Assembly: GCA_013178155.1 (NCBI GenBank) | Contig: JABLXH010000033.1 | Coordinates: 25,023 to 89,022, forward strand | Length of the DNA stretch: 64,000 nucleotides | Direction: 5' to 3' | DNA from: Armatimonadota bacterium | GTDB taxonomy: Bacteria; Armatimonadota; Zipacnadia; Zipacnadales; UBA11051 | In this document: piece after piece, positions 7,079 through 15,708 of the stretch | Layout of the letters: every line of letters starts with the position of its first letter | Position numbering within the stretch: position 1 is the first letter of the stretch | Notes under the pieces: model-generated | Database searches by the model: none | Told to the model about the DNA's origin: nothing | Seen by the model: only the letters and a program-made list of their open reading frames with translations | Position numbers and translations under genes: made by a program

Positions 7079-8659
7079 ATGTCCAAGCATTATCATCTGA
7101 TTATCATTATCGGTCTCGCAGTCACCGTCGCTGGCTGCTCGAAGCCTGCCGACAAGCAGACCCAGACCCCGCCCAAGGGTGCTGGCCCTGCAGCGCGGGT
7201 CAGCGGTGAGATCCTCGTCTTCGTCCCCTGCGGAGTGGCTGGCCCTTACGGTGAGATCAAGAAGCTTTTCGAGGCCAAGTACCCCGGGGTCAAGGTCACG
7301 CAGGAGCTGGCCAACATTGACGTCCAGACGAAGCTCATTCTGGACGGCAAGGCTGCCCCTGACATGTGGATTGCCCTCGGCGATCGTGAGATGAATCGGG
7401 TCAAGGAGGCCGGCAAGGTCGCCGGCGAGCCAGTGACGTTTGCCTACAACTCCATCGCCTTTACCGTCCACAAGAACAACCCCTGTGGCATCGCCTCGCT
7501 GCAGGACCTTACCAAGCCCTCCGTCAAGACCATCGCCCTGGCCACACCGGAAAACAGCTCCGGCTACTACGCCGAGCAGGCCTTCCGCCAGGCCGGCGTG
7601 TGGGAGCAGGTGGAGAAGAAGATCTGGTTGACGCCGGAGCCGGCACAGGTCAAGGTTGCCCTCTCCAGCGGCAAAGCCGAGGTCGGCGTCGTCTACTACC
7701 CGTGTGCCCGCGAGACGCGCATCATGGGTGGCGAACCGGAGGAGATGAAGGGTAAGCTGCAGCTGCTCAACAAGTTCCCGGAGGACGTCGCCAAGCCGTT
7801 CCCCGCTCAGGCTGCGGTGATTCAGGGCTGCGCTAACCCCGAGGGCGGCAAGGTCTTCCTGGACTTCATGCTCAGCGACGAGGTTCAGGACGTCTGGGAG
7901 AAATGGGCTTTCGACCGCGCCAAGCAGCCTGCCAGTGGGAAGCGCGTGGTCCTGTACATGTACTGCGGCGCCGGTATCCGCCCGATGATGGACGCGGCCA
8001 TCGAGGCCTTCAAGCAGGTCAGGCCCAACGTTCGCATCGACGTTGGATATGCTGGCTCGGGATGTCTCTTGGGGCAGCTCACGTTCGGCAAGCGGGGTGA
8101 CCTGTATATGCCGGGCGAGGACTTCTACCTGAATCAGGCAATGGACCGCGGCTATATCGCGTCCTCCAAGCCCATCGGATACTTTGAGCCAGTTCTGCTC
8201 GTCGCCAAAGGCAACCCGAAGAACATCAAGACACTTCAGGACCTCACGCGACCGGGACTCAAAGTGGCGCTTGGCGACGCCAAGGCATGTGCAGTCGGCC
8301 TGACGGCTGATCGTCTGTTGGGGAAAGCGGGGCTTGCTGAAAAGGTGGAAAAGAACGTTGCAGTCAGGCACGGCAACGTGCCCGAGCTGGGCAATGCCGT
8401 GAAGTTTCGTACCATCGACGTGTCCATCGTCTGGAACGTGACTGCAACCCAGCAGCTTGAGGACTGCGACAGCATCCCGATTGACCGCAAGTACTATGAA
8501 CCGTCCTTGGCGCCGATTGGTCTGCTGAAATTTTCAAAACACAGCGAGGAGGCGCAGGCTTTCATTGACTTCCTGGCCGGGCCGGAGGGCCAGAAGATCG
8601 TTGCTGACAGCGGCATGACGCCCGCCGCCGGAAGCAAGGCAGCAGGATCAGGGTCATGA
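7079..8659 (+). CDS. Lipoprotein with two tandem ModA-like binding domains, SBP 2
   Basis: The product is 526 residues from the ATG at 7079, chosen for the CGGAGG upstream and the lipoprotein signal that follows (TVAGC, C20). Two complete type II binding-protein domains follow. Domain 1 (about 43-288) has LVFVPCGVAGPYGE (C51), TPENSSGYYAEQAF and VGVVYYPCARET (C209), plus C136 and C251. Domain 2 (about 289-515) has LYMYCGAGIRPMMD (C296), a glycine loop with C329, and IDVSIVWNVTATQQ. Single-domain ModA is about 230-250 residues, so this is a true fusion of two diverged copies. It overlaps the permease gene by 4 bases (ATGA). Each domain may present ligand separately; the ligand is unknown. Confidence 0.8.
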   Translation: MSKHYHLIIIIGLAVTVAGCSKPADKQTQTPPKGAGPAARVSGEILVFVPCGVAGPYGEIKKLFEAKYPGVKVTQELANIDVQTKLILDGKAAPDMWIALGDREMNRVKEAGKVAGEPVTFAYNSIAFTVHKNNPCGIASLQDLTKPSVKTIALATPENSSGYYAEQAFRQAGVWEQVEKKIWLTPEPAQVKVALSSGKAEVGVVYYPCARETRIMGGEPEEMKGKLQLLNKFPEDVAKPFPAQAAVIQGCANPEGGKVFLDFMLSDEVQDVWEKWAFDRAKQPASGKRVVLYMYCGAGIRPMMDAAIEAFKQVRPNVRIDVGYAGSGCLLGQLTFGKRGDLYMPGEDFYLNQAMDRGYIASSKPIGYFEPVLLVAKGNPKNIKTLQDLTRPGLKVALGDAKACAVGLTADRLLGKAGLAEKVEKNVAVRHGNVPELGNAVKFRTIDVSIVWNVTATQQLEDCDSIPIDRKYYEPSLAPIGLLKFSKHSEEAQAFIDFLAGPEGQKIVADSGMTPAAGSKAAGSGS

Positions 8660-9456
8660 CCGCGCGGCAGCGAGCCAGTGCGGCTCTGTTCCGCTACCTG
8701 GTCACCTCCGCCCTGTTCGTGATGGTCGGAGTCACCACTTTCACCCTGCTGAACATGGCGCTCTATGTCAAGCCTGGGGAGTTTCTGCAGGCCGCCTTGT
8801 CGCACGAGATCATCCATGCCGTCAAGTTGACGGCGGTCACCACCACCATTACCACAGGTATCGCGGTCCTGCTCAGCGTGCCGGCGGGCTATGCCCTGAG
8901 CCGCTACCGGTTCCCCCTCCACAATCTGGTGGATGCGCTGGTAGATCTGCCCATAGTCCTGCCACCGTTGATCGCCGGAATCGCGATGCTCATTTTTTTC
9001 GGGTCGCCTCTGGGCAAGTGGATCGAAGAGCACATCATGCCTTTCGTCTATACGACCCAGGGGATCATTCTGGCTCAGTTCGTGCCCGCGGGCAGCTTCT
9101 GTGTCCGGGCGATGAAGGCCGCCTACGACGGCGTTGACCCGCGACTGGAGCAAGTGGCCCGGACCCTGGGGTGCAATGAGAGGCAGACCTTCCAGCGGGT
9201 GACCCTGCCGCTGGCGCGCAACGGCCTGATCGCCGGGATGATCATGACCTGGTGTCGCGCAGCGGGCGAGTTCGGCCCCATCCTGATGTTCTGTGGCGCC
9301 ACGCGGTACAAGACCGAGGTGCTGTCGATCGCGGTGTTCCTGAACATGTCCATTGGGCAGGTGGAGGTGGCGCTGAGCGCAACCATCCTGCTGGTGTTGA
9401 TGGGCGTGGCGGCACTGCTGCTGTTCAGAAGGCTGGGGGGCCGGGGCATATGGTGA
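8656..9456 (+). CDS. ModB-like ABC transporter permease
   Basis: This 266-residue inner-membrane permease is of the molybdate/tungstate/sulfate type. It has about six hydrophobic segments and the cytoplasmic EAA loop that docks the ATPase: ARTLGCNERQTFQRVTLPLA, about residues 171-190. VDLPIVLPPLIAGIAMLIFF and GEFGPILMFCGAT are typical of the ModB/CysT group. Start and stop overlap both neighbours (ATGA with the gene before; 7 bases with the gene after), indicating translational coupling. It is the only classical ABC permease gene in an operon with three binding-protein genes. Confidence 0.88.
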   Translation: MTARQRASAALFRYLVTSALFVMVGVTTFTLLNMALYVKPGEFLQAALSHEIIHAVKLTAVTTTITTGIAVLLSVPAGYALSRYRFPLHNLVDALVDLPIVLPPLIAGIAMLIFFGSPLGKWIEEHIMPFVYTTQGIILAQFVPAGSFCVRAMKAAYDGVDPRLEQVARTLGCNERQTFQRVTLPLARNGLIAGMIMTWCRAAGEFGPILMFCGATRYKTEVLSIAVFLNMSIGQVEVALSATILLVLMGVAALLLFRRLGGRGIW

Positions 9457-10226
9457 AGCTCCTGGGACTGGGAGCCCTGGCCGTGCTGCTGCTGGGCGGC
9501 TGCCGTCCCGGGACCGTGAGCATCAAGGTCCGCGGCGGGCCCTCGCTCAACGGCCTGTTTGCTGAGCTATCGCAGGCCTTCGAGGCGGAGAACCCCAGCC
9601 TGCGGGTGGACGGGGACTTCACGTGTCCGCCGTGTATCCTGCTGCAGCCGGGGAACCGCCCACCCATGTTCGATCTCTTCGTCGCGCTCGGCGATCAGGA
9701 GATTGAGTTTCTGCAGGCTCAGCCTAACGGCCTAGCTTTCGGGGAGCAGCGGACTCTGGGCCACACATCGCTGGTTCTGGTGACCTCCGCGCGGACCGAT
9801 CCGCCGATCAGAACCCTGGCTGACCTGCACCGGGAGGGCCTGGGCCAGATTGGCCTGGGCGACCCGGAGCAGACGTCCGTGGGCTACTATGCCAGGAAGG
9901 CACTCCGGAAGGCTGGTCTGTGGGGCGAACTCAAGCCCCATTTCCTCTACGCCCGCAGTGGCTGTGAGCTCCTGAAGTGGCTGGCCCTGGGGCGCGACCT
10001 GGACGCCGCATTCGTCTATGGCATCTGCACCCGGGAGGTGGGCGGCGGGCTGCGTTCGGTGGTGGACCTGCCGGAGGGTAGCACAGAGCCGATCCCGGTC
10101 ATCCTAACGGCTGTCCAGGGCTCCCGGCGGCCGGCCGAAGCGCGTCGGTTCATGGATTTCTGCGCCAGTCCGGCCGTCGCCGACATCCTGCGGCGCTATC
10201 TGGTCGAACCGGTGAAGCAGCCATGA
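9450..10226 (+). CDS. ModA-like substrate-binding lipoprotein, SBP 3
   Basis: This 258-residue lipoprotein (LLLGGC, C18) has a compact type II binding-protein domain. The first loop (IKVRGGPSLNGLFAELSQAF) differs from the PCG form of SBP 1 and SBP 2. A CPPC pair lies at C59-C62 (DFTCPPCILLQ). A further cysteine, C193, sits in AAFVYGICTREV, aligned by position with C223 of SBP 1 and C209 of SBP 2. The ATG at 9450 is inside the end of the permease gene, and the stop overlaps the ATPase start (ATGA). The CPPC motif could bind metal or be redox-active. The ligand is unknown. Confidence 0.72.
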   Translation: MVKLLGLGALAVLLLGGCRPGTVSIKVRGGPSLNGLFAELSQAFEAENPSLRVDGDFTCPPCILLQPGNRPPMFDLFVALGDQEIEFLQAQPNGLAFGEQRTLGHTSLVLVTSARTDPPIRTLADLHREGLGQIGLGDPEQTSVGYYARKALRKAGLWGELKPHFLYARSGCELLKWLALGRDLDAAFVYGICTREVGGGLRSVVDLPEGSTEPIPVILTAVQGSRRPAEARRFMDFCASPAVADILRRYLVEPVKQP

Positions 10227-11284
10227 TCGAGGTCAAGGACCTGCACAAGGCGCTCGGGGAGTTTTCCTTGCATGGCGTGGACCTGCGGGTGGAGTCGGGC
10301 GAGTACTTCGTCGTCCTCGGCCCCACCGGCTCCGGCAAGACAGTCCTTCTGGAGTGCATCGCCGGGCTCCACCGCCAGGACCGCGGCGAGATCTGGCTGG
10401 AGGGACGTGAGGTCAGCGCCCTGGCTCCCGAACAGCGCAACATCGGCTACGTCCCACAGGACTATGTGCTGTTCCCGCACATCTCGCTGCAAGCCAACAT
10501 CGCCTTTGCGCTAAATGTCCGCCGCCGGCCGCCCGACGAGATCGAGGCGCGGGTAAGGGAACTGGCAGAGCTCCTGCACATCAGTCACCTGCTGGACCGT
10601 CGCCCCCGCACGCTCTCCGGAGGGGAGCAACAGCGTGGGGCTCTGGCCCGGGCGCTGGCGCCACGGCCGACGCTGATGCTGCTGGACGAGCCCCTCAGTG
10701 CCCTTGATGAGGGTACCCGGGCCGAGTTGGCGGGCGAACTGCGGGGCCTTTCCGGGCGCCTCGGCACGACCATTATCCATGTCTGCCACAACTTCGACGA
10801 GGCGCTGCAACTGGCGGACCGCATTGCCATCATCCACGGCGGCCGGGTCCTGCAGGTCGGGACACCCGGCGACGTCTTTCGCCGTCCCCGGAGCGCCTTC
10901 GTGGCCCGCTTTGTGGGGGCGGAGAACATCTTCCCGGTCATACAACGTGATCACCGTGCGAATGTGGTGACGGTGGGCCAGAGCTTGCCGTTGCAGGTTA
11001 CCGCCCTGCCCGACCACCCATCGCTGCTGACGATGATCCGGCCGGAGGAGATCATGCTGCGCCCGGCCGATGCGCCCATGCCCCCCTTCAACAGCTTCCA
11101 TGCGAACCTGCTTGAGGTGGAGGACCGGGGACGCCTGATGCGGCTGAACTTGGCCGGGCCGCTGCCGCTGCTGGTGGTGATGACGCCCCAGGCCTTCCGC
11201 GAGTCGGGCGTGGCGCCCGGCGACCAGGTCCAGGTCCACTGCCCTCCGGAGGCGGTGCACCTCCTCCCGCAGGACTCCCCATAG
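10223..11284 (+). CDS. ABC transporter ATP-binding protein (ModC/PotA-like)
   Basis: This 353-residue cytoplasmic ATPase energises the permease encoded just upstream. Visible motifs are Walker A GPTGSGKT (33-40), Q-loop Q79, signature LSGGEQQR (131-138), Walker B LMLLDEP (D155, E156), D-loop SALD and switch H189. The C-terminal 120 residues fit the regulatory TOBE / OB region of molybdate and polyamine importers (MIRPEEIMLRP). The start overlaps SBP 3 by 4 bases. It ends 13 bases from the convergent amidohydrolase gene. Confidence 0.9.
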   Translation: MIEVKDLHKALGEFSLHGVDLRVESGEYFVVLGPTGSGKTVLLECIAGLHRQDRGEIWLEGREVSALAPEQRNIGYVPQDYVLFPHISLQANIAFALNVRRRPPDEIEARVRELAELLHISHLLDRRPRTLSGGEQQRGALARALAPRPTLMLLDEPLSALDEGTRAELAGELRGLSGRLGTTIIHVCHNFDEALQLADRIAIIHGGRVLQVGTPGDVFRRPRSAFVARFVGAENIFPVIQRDHRANVVTVGQSLPLQVTALPDHPSLLTMIRPEEIMLRPADAPMPPFNSFHANLLEVEDRGRLMRLNLAGPLPLLVVMTPQAFRESGVAPGDQVQVHCPPEAVHLLPQDSP

Positions 11285-11297
11285 ACCGGCGGACCCG

Positions 11298-12317
11298 TTA
11301 GCTACCAGGCGCCAGGTCCAGCAGCCGTGCCGCATTCCCCCAGAACAGCGCCCCGACGTCGCCGTCGTTCAGCTTCGCCAGCCGGGCCGCCGCCCGGACC
11401 GCGCGCAGGTTCTCCACGCCCACCAACGGCAATGCAAAGTCCGCCGCGTGCGCCGGTGCGTCGGGCGCATGCTCTTCGTCGAGCCACAGGAAGGTGTCCG
11501 CCACACTGAACGCCGTGCCGCGAATCTGCGAAACGCAGAAGTCCGACCCATACAACACCCGCCCGGTCCCCATGATCTGCAGGGCGGCCAGAACGCCCAT
11601 CGCATTGCACACGGCCGAGGTGTCTACCCAGAGGTTCGGCAGGTCGGCAAGAGGCGGCAGACCCTCCAGCACGTGGTAGGGGTTGAAACCGCGCGCGCAG
11701 TGCGCCAGGACCAGTCGGGCCCGAGGGTAGCGTTCGCAGTAGCGGCGCACCCAGTGCTGGTTCAGGGGGTCGGCGATGCCCCGGGGCCGCACCAGATGCA
11801 ACACCACGACCCACTCCTCGGCATCGGCCACCGCCATCAGCGACTCCGGCAGGTAGTCGGGGATGGCGGCGTCCCAGGTCCGCTCCAGCGCTGCGTAGAG
11901 ATGATAAGGCTTGAGGCCCCGCACGCCCAGGCTCCGGCCCGTCTCTCGTACCTGGTCGGGGTCATCGTTGGGGGGTACCACCATCAGGCAGGCTCCCAGC
12001 GGGTCCTGCGCCGCCTGAGAGGCTACCCAGGCGTTGGCGGCCGCCAGCGTGGCCTCGTCGGCGCCGGCGAAGGGGTAGGCCATGTGCAGAGCATGGAGTT
12101 CGCGCCCGGGAAGCAGCCGGCCCAGGTGTTCGCGGTAGGTCTGCAGCCCTGCCTCGAAAGGCCCGGTCACCACGATCGGCGGCGGCGAGGCCCACCACTC
12201 TGCCCGGTGCAGATGGGCGTGGGCGTCGAAGACGCGGTCCGGTACGAAGCCGCTCAGCTCACGCCCAATGACCTCGCGGTCGTCGTCGGTTACTTGCCAG
12301 TTGGCGCTCGTGGTCAC
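11298..12317 (-). CDS. Amidohydrolase-family (TIM-barrel) metal-dependent hydrolase
   Basis: The product is 339 residues of the amidohydrolase_2 type. The metal-binding start is VFDAHAHLHRAEWW (His-X-His), followed by LKPYHLYAAL, VVLHLVRPRG, RLVLAHCARGFNPY and VLYGSDFC, the Asp-containing final strand. The frame is open far upstream, but that part is antisense-like overlap with the next gene. The GTG at 12317 overlaps the previous stop as GTGA, which sets the start and implies coupled translation. It is the last gene of a sugar/uronate catabolic operon. Substrates of such enzymes include lactones and decarboxylated aromatic or sugar acids; the exact reaction is unknown. Confidence 0.75.
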   Translation of the reverse strand: MTTSANWQVTDDDREVIGRELSGFVPDRVFDAHAHLHRAEWWASPPPIVVTGPFEAGLQTYREHLGRLLPGRELHALHMAYPFAGADEATLAAANAWVASQAAQDPLGACLMVVPPNDDPDQVRETGRSLGVRGLKPYHLYAALERTWDAAIPDYLPESLMAVADAEEWVVVLHLVRPRGIADPLNQHWVRRYCERYPRARLVLAHCARGFNPYHVLEGLPPLADLPNLWVDTSAVCNAMGVLAALQIMGTGRVLYGSDFCVSQIRGTAFSVADTFLWLDEEHAPDAPAHAADFALPLVGVENLRAVRAAARLAKLNDGDVGALFWGNAARLLDLAPGS

Positions 12318-13645
12318 ATCCGGAGGGTCTCCCGGGGGCAGTCGTAGAGGATCGCCCGGGCGATCGCCAGGGCCTGATCCTGGGTGTACTGCCCCTGCGC
12401 CACCTTCTGCGCCAGCACTTGCGCCAGCATTCGCCTCACCAGCGCCGCCTTGGCGTAAGCCCATTCCACGCAGTAGGCGTCGGAGAAGAAGCCTACCTGG
12501 CGGTTGAGGGGCAGCATGTCCAGGCGCTCCTCCATCACCTGCCGGATGGCGCTGGGGAAGAAGTTGTGCCACCAGTATCCGGCCAGGGACAGGTTGGGTA
12601 GCTCGCGGCAAAGCGTGCAGAGCGCCTGGTTGGCATGGCGGCTGGCCAGGAAGCACTGGAAGCGCAGGCCGGGATGGCGAGCCACCATCTCGGCCAGTTG
12701 GCCGATGCTGCGCTGCGTCAGCCGACTGCCCGTCTCGAAGGGTAGCGGCTCGGCGCCGAAGCTGAACTGGAAAAGGACCCGGTCGCCATGCACCTGCTCC
12801 AGCCATGCCAGAAAGGTCTCGTTCACGTAGGACGCATAGACATCTCTCTCGGCCACCCCGGCGTGGGGACGGCGTTCCAGCGCGGCCGCCATCCGGGACT
12901 CACTGACTGGGGCGAAGTCTATGTCGGTGGAGATGTGGGTCGCCATGGAGAGTATGCGGTCCACCGGCATGGCCTGCACATAGTGCTCGACCGCCTGGTG
13001 CACGTCGTCCACGGAGCGGATGGTTCGCTCCGTCGGCGGGCGCGCACCGGACCCGATGGGCATCGGGCTGTCGGGCGTCTTGCCCCAGCAGCGCTCCAAC
13101 TCGTACAGGGCCGTGTCGTACTCACCCCACTGTGTCCGCGTGAAGAAGGCCCACTCCAGCGAGTAAGCGAGGATGTCATCGTCGGCTCCGTCGCCCCGTC
13201 GCGCCAGCTCGGTACAGAACCGCTCGATGCCGGCCCGGCGCATGACCTCACGCTGCCACGTTCGGTCGTCCGCGCGCTCGCGCACCAGGGCATCCAGGCG
13301 CTCCCAGTTGTCCGCCGTCACCGGCTCGTCCCAGCCGTAGAGGTCCCCGAGCGCGATGCGCACGCCCCAACTGATAGCCGTGTTGCGCACCACGGGCAGA
13401 TAAGGGATCGCCTCCCGCAGTCGTGCGTGGGCTTCCTCGGTGCTGGGCCAGCCGGGGTACTGGGTCAGGCGGGCTCCGCTGGGGCAGCCGGCCGCATAGA
13501 GCTCGCTGATGGCCATGTGGTACAGCAGGATGTCATGCAGCCCCCGCGCGCCCAGTTTGCCGCCTACCAGGTGGGTATGGGCATCCAGGAGAGCTGTCTC
13601 CAGCAGGCCCTCGTGCAGTTCGTGGACCAAGCCGTCGGCGTCCAT
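12314..13645 (-). CDS. Uronate isomerase-like protein (UxaC family, amidohydrolase superfamily)
   Basis: The product is 443 residues. ALLDAHTHLVGGKLGARGLH gives the N-terminal metal-binding His-X-His, followed by HDILLYHMAISELYAAGC and NTAISWGVRIALGDLYGW. The C-terminal VGFFSDAYCVEWAYAKAALV supplies the late Asp expected for uronate isomerases. Classical UxaC interconverts glucuronate or galacturonate with the ketouronate. The protein is more diverged than textbook UxaC, so a related uronate or sugar-acid substrate is possible. The ATG at 13645 has AAAGGAG about 10 bases upstream. Pectin- and glycan-degrading enzymes elsewhere in the window would supply uronates. Confidence 0.6.
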   Translation of the reverse strand: MDADGLVHELHEGLLETALLDAHTHLVGGKLGARGLHDILLYHMAISELYAAGCPSGARLTQYPGWPSTEEAHARLREAIPYLPVVRNTAISWGVRIALGDLYGWDEPVTADNWERLDALVRERADDRTWQREVMRRAGIERFCTELARRGDGADDDILAYSLEWAFFTRTQWGEYDTALYELERCWGKTPDSPMPIGSGARPPTERTIRSVDDVHQAVEHYVQAMPVDRILSMATHISTDIDFAPVSESRMAAALERRPHAGVAERDVYASYVNETFLAWLEQVHGDRVLFQFSFGAEPLPFETGSRLTQRSIGQLAEMVARHPGLRFQCFLASRHANQALCTLCRELPNLSLAGYWWHNFFPSAIRQVMEERLDMLPLNRQVGFFSDAYCVEWAYAKAALVRRMLAQVLAQKVAQGQYTQDQALAIARAILYDCPRETLRM

Positions 13646-13661
13646 GGCGATGAGGCTCCTT

Positions 13662-14513
13662 TCAGGCCCGTCCGGCGGCGCCCGTGCGACGGATCCACCC
13701 GGCAACGACGCCGGCCATGCCAGCCATCGCCTCGGCCTGTGCACTGGGAATCCAGGGGTTGCGGCCCTCTTGCCACTGCCGCAGCAGGGACTCGCGCACG
13801 CCGGCTACCAGGTCGGTGGCGACATTGACCTTGGCGATGCCCAGGCCGATGGCGCGCTGCAGGTCAGCGTCGGGCGTCCCGCTGCCACCGTGCAGGACCA
13901 GCGGCACCGGAACCGCCTGCCGCAGTCGCTCCAGGAGCGCAAAGTCCAGCCGGGGCAGACGGGCGTACTGTCCGTGGGCGTTGCCGATGGCTACGGCCAG
14001 GGCATCCACACCGGTGGCGGCGACATACTCGGCCGCCTCGGCGGGGTCGGTGAGCGCTGAGGCCTCGCCCCCCTCTACCACACTCGCCTCCACCTTACCG
14101 ACAACCCCGATCTCCCCTTCGACAGTGACCCCCAACGGGTGGGCCAGCGAGCAGACCTCGCGGAGCGCGGCGATGTTCTCCGCCAGGGGGCGGGTCGAGT
14201 AGTCCAGCATTACCGAGGTGTAGCCGGCGTCCAGACACTGCTGCACGCGCTCCAGCGACTCGCCGTGGTCAAGGTGCAGAGCCGCCTGTGCCGGGTAGCG
14301 CGCGATCAGCTCGTGGGCAGCGGCGGCCAGCGTAGACGGGGCGAGGCAGGGGAACTCGGCTGGCCCGTTCATCAGAATCACCGGCGCGCGCATCTCCCGA
14401 GCCACCTGCAGCACCGTCTGCATGGCCTCCGGGCACCACACGCAGAAGCCGGGGACGGCGTAGCCCGCGGCGTAGGCCTCGGCGAGCAGTTCAGACATGG
14501 GTACGAAGGGCAT
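13662..14513 (-). CDS. Class II fructose/tagatose-bisphosphate aldolase-family protein
   Basis: This 283-residue zinc aldolase is of the FbaA/GatY/KbaY family. Visible catalytic parts are HLDHGES (Asp82, zinc His83), AVAIGNAHGQY (His180), LVLHGGSGTPD (His208) and the phosphate-binding AKVNVATDL. It would cleave a ketose bisphosphate or phosphorylated ketose into DHAP and an aldehyde. The ATG at 14513 follows GGAGG. It lies 22 bases after the dehydrogenase and 16 before the isomerase-like gene, so it belongs to the operon. Substrate specificity cannot be read from sequence. Confidence 0.85.
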   Translation of the reverse strand: MPFVPMSELLAEAYAAGYAVPGFCVWCPEAMQTVLQVAREMRAPVILMNGPAEFPCLAPSTLAAAAHELIARYPAQAALHLDHGESLERVQQCLDAGYTSVMLDYSTRPLAENIAALREVCSLAHPLGVTVEGEIGVVGKVEASVVEGGEASALTDPAEAAEYVAATGVDALAVAIGNAHGQYARLPRLDFALLERLRQAVPVPLVLHGGSGTPDADLQRAIGLGIAKVNVATDLVAGVRESLLRQWQEGRNPWIPSAQAEAMAGMAGVVAGWIRRTGAAGRA

Positions 14514-14535
14514 GGAGCCTCCAGATAATGCAAAG

Positions 14536-15708
14536 CTATGACCAGGCTTCGTAGGCAGCGGCGACCCGGGCCACCAGCGGGTGGTCCGGGGGAAGTCCCA
14601 GGATCGCCGGGAGTGCTGCGTCCGCTCCGGTCGCGGCCAACTGCTCGCGCATTTCGACCGACTGCCGATCGTCGGGGGCGCTGTAATGCAGCGCCGCGGC
14701 CATGGCCAGTACCAGCTCGTCGCACGGCAGGCCGTACTCCACGGCCCACACCGCCGGCGCAGTGAGACGCTCCTGCCGCGAGAGCTTCCGCAACGGGTCG
14801 CGCACGACCCGCGACACCAGGTCCCTGATCTCGGCGACAGCACCGCGGGCGCCCAGCTCCAGGCCGTAGGCCCGGACAGCCCCCAGGTCTAGCCCATAGC
14901 GCCTTGCCACCACCTGGGCTAACTCCTCGATGGCGCCCAGGACATGGGCACTCACAACCGGGTCGGCAATCGCCTGGTGGATGTAGGTGTGGCCGCGGTG
15001 GAAACCCCAGTAGCCGCATACCGCGTGGGCGCCGTTGTGCATGAAGAACTTGCGGGCCAGGCGCGTCTCCTGGTCAGGGACCAACTCCATGGCCGGGAGC
15101 TCCGGCGCTGGTCCAACGAAGGCGCCAGCGTCCACCGTCCACTCGTTGTAGTCCTCGGCCACCAGGGCCAACGGGTTCCCCTCGGGCAGCGGCACCACGC
15201 GCGAGACCATGCAGTTGGGGAAGCCCACGCGTTCCGCCGCGTAGGCCCGTTGGTGCGGCTCCAGCAGCGCCAGAACCAGATCGCGCAGGACTGTGGAGCT
15301 ATCCTGCATGTTCTCACAGCAGATGACATTGAGGGGCGTCACCACGCCTGCCGCCGCCCTTGCGGCGATGATCCGGGCCACCAGGGGCGCAATGTGCGGC
15401 AGGTTCTGGCTGAACACCGAAGTCAGGATAAGGGGGACGGTGAGGCCCTCCCGCACCACGGCTTCCACCTGATCGGTGTGATAGGCCCGGTAGCCGTCCA
15501 CAGTGACCGTCCGCGCGGAATCAGCGCGACAGAGCCGCACCGTGTAGAGGCCCACGCGGCGCAGAGCCTCGATGAGCTCGCGGTTGTGGTCCACCAGGAC
15601 CAGCTCCCAGCCGGCCTCGTGGGCCAGTTGCCCCAGATGCCCCCGACCGGTCGCTCCCGCGCCGATGATCATCACCCGCCGCGGCGCGGGGTCAGTCTCA
15701 GCGGCCAT
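14536..15708 (-). CDS. Mannitol-1-phosphate 5-dehydrogenase-like polyol/sugar-acid dehydrogenase
   Basis: The product is 390 residues, the usual MtlD length. The NAD-binding loop is VMIIGAGATGRGHLG (G16-X-G18-X2-G21). The family markers ICCENMQDS and SRVVPLPEGN follow. The catalytic helix begins at K220 in ARKFFMHNGAHAVCGYWG. It would oxidise a polyol phosphate or related sugar acid with NAD. The ATG at 15708 follows GGAGG and overlaps the upstream cupin gene by 11 bases. A longer open frame to 15963 is overlap with the cupin gene and was not used. Pairing with a class II aldolase and a cupin suggests polyol or uronate catabolism; the exact substrate is unknown. Confidence 0.78.
   Translation of the reverse strand: MAAETDPAPRRVMIIGAGATGRGHLGQLAHEAGWELVLVDHNRELIEALRRVGLYTVRLCRADSARTVTVDGYRAYHTDQVEAVVREGLTVPLILTSVFSQNLPHIAPLVARIIAARAAAGVVTPLNVICCENMQDSSTVLRDLVLALLEPHQRAYAAERVGFPNCMVSRVVPLPEGNPLALVAEDYNEWTVDAGAFVGPAPELPAMELVPDQETRLARKFFMHNGAHAVCGYWGFHRGHTYIHQAIADPVVSAHVLGAIEELAQVVARRYGLDLGAVRAYGLELGARGAVAEIRDLVSRVVRDPLRKLSRQERLTAPAVWAVEYGLPCDELVLAMAAALHYSAPDDRQSVEMREQLAATGADAALPAILGLPPDHPLVARVAAAYEAWS

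Noticed and set aside
5548..11284. Labelling the operon modABC (molybdate uptake)
   Set aside because: The fold is ModA-like, but the oxyanion loops are replaced by Cys-containing ones and there are four binding domains plus an ArsP-type permease. A molybdate name would mislead.
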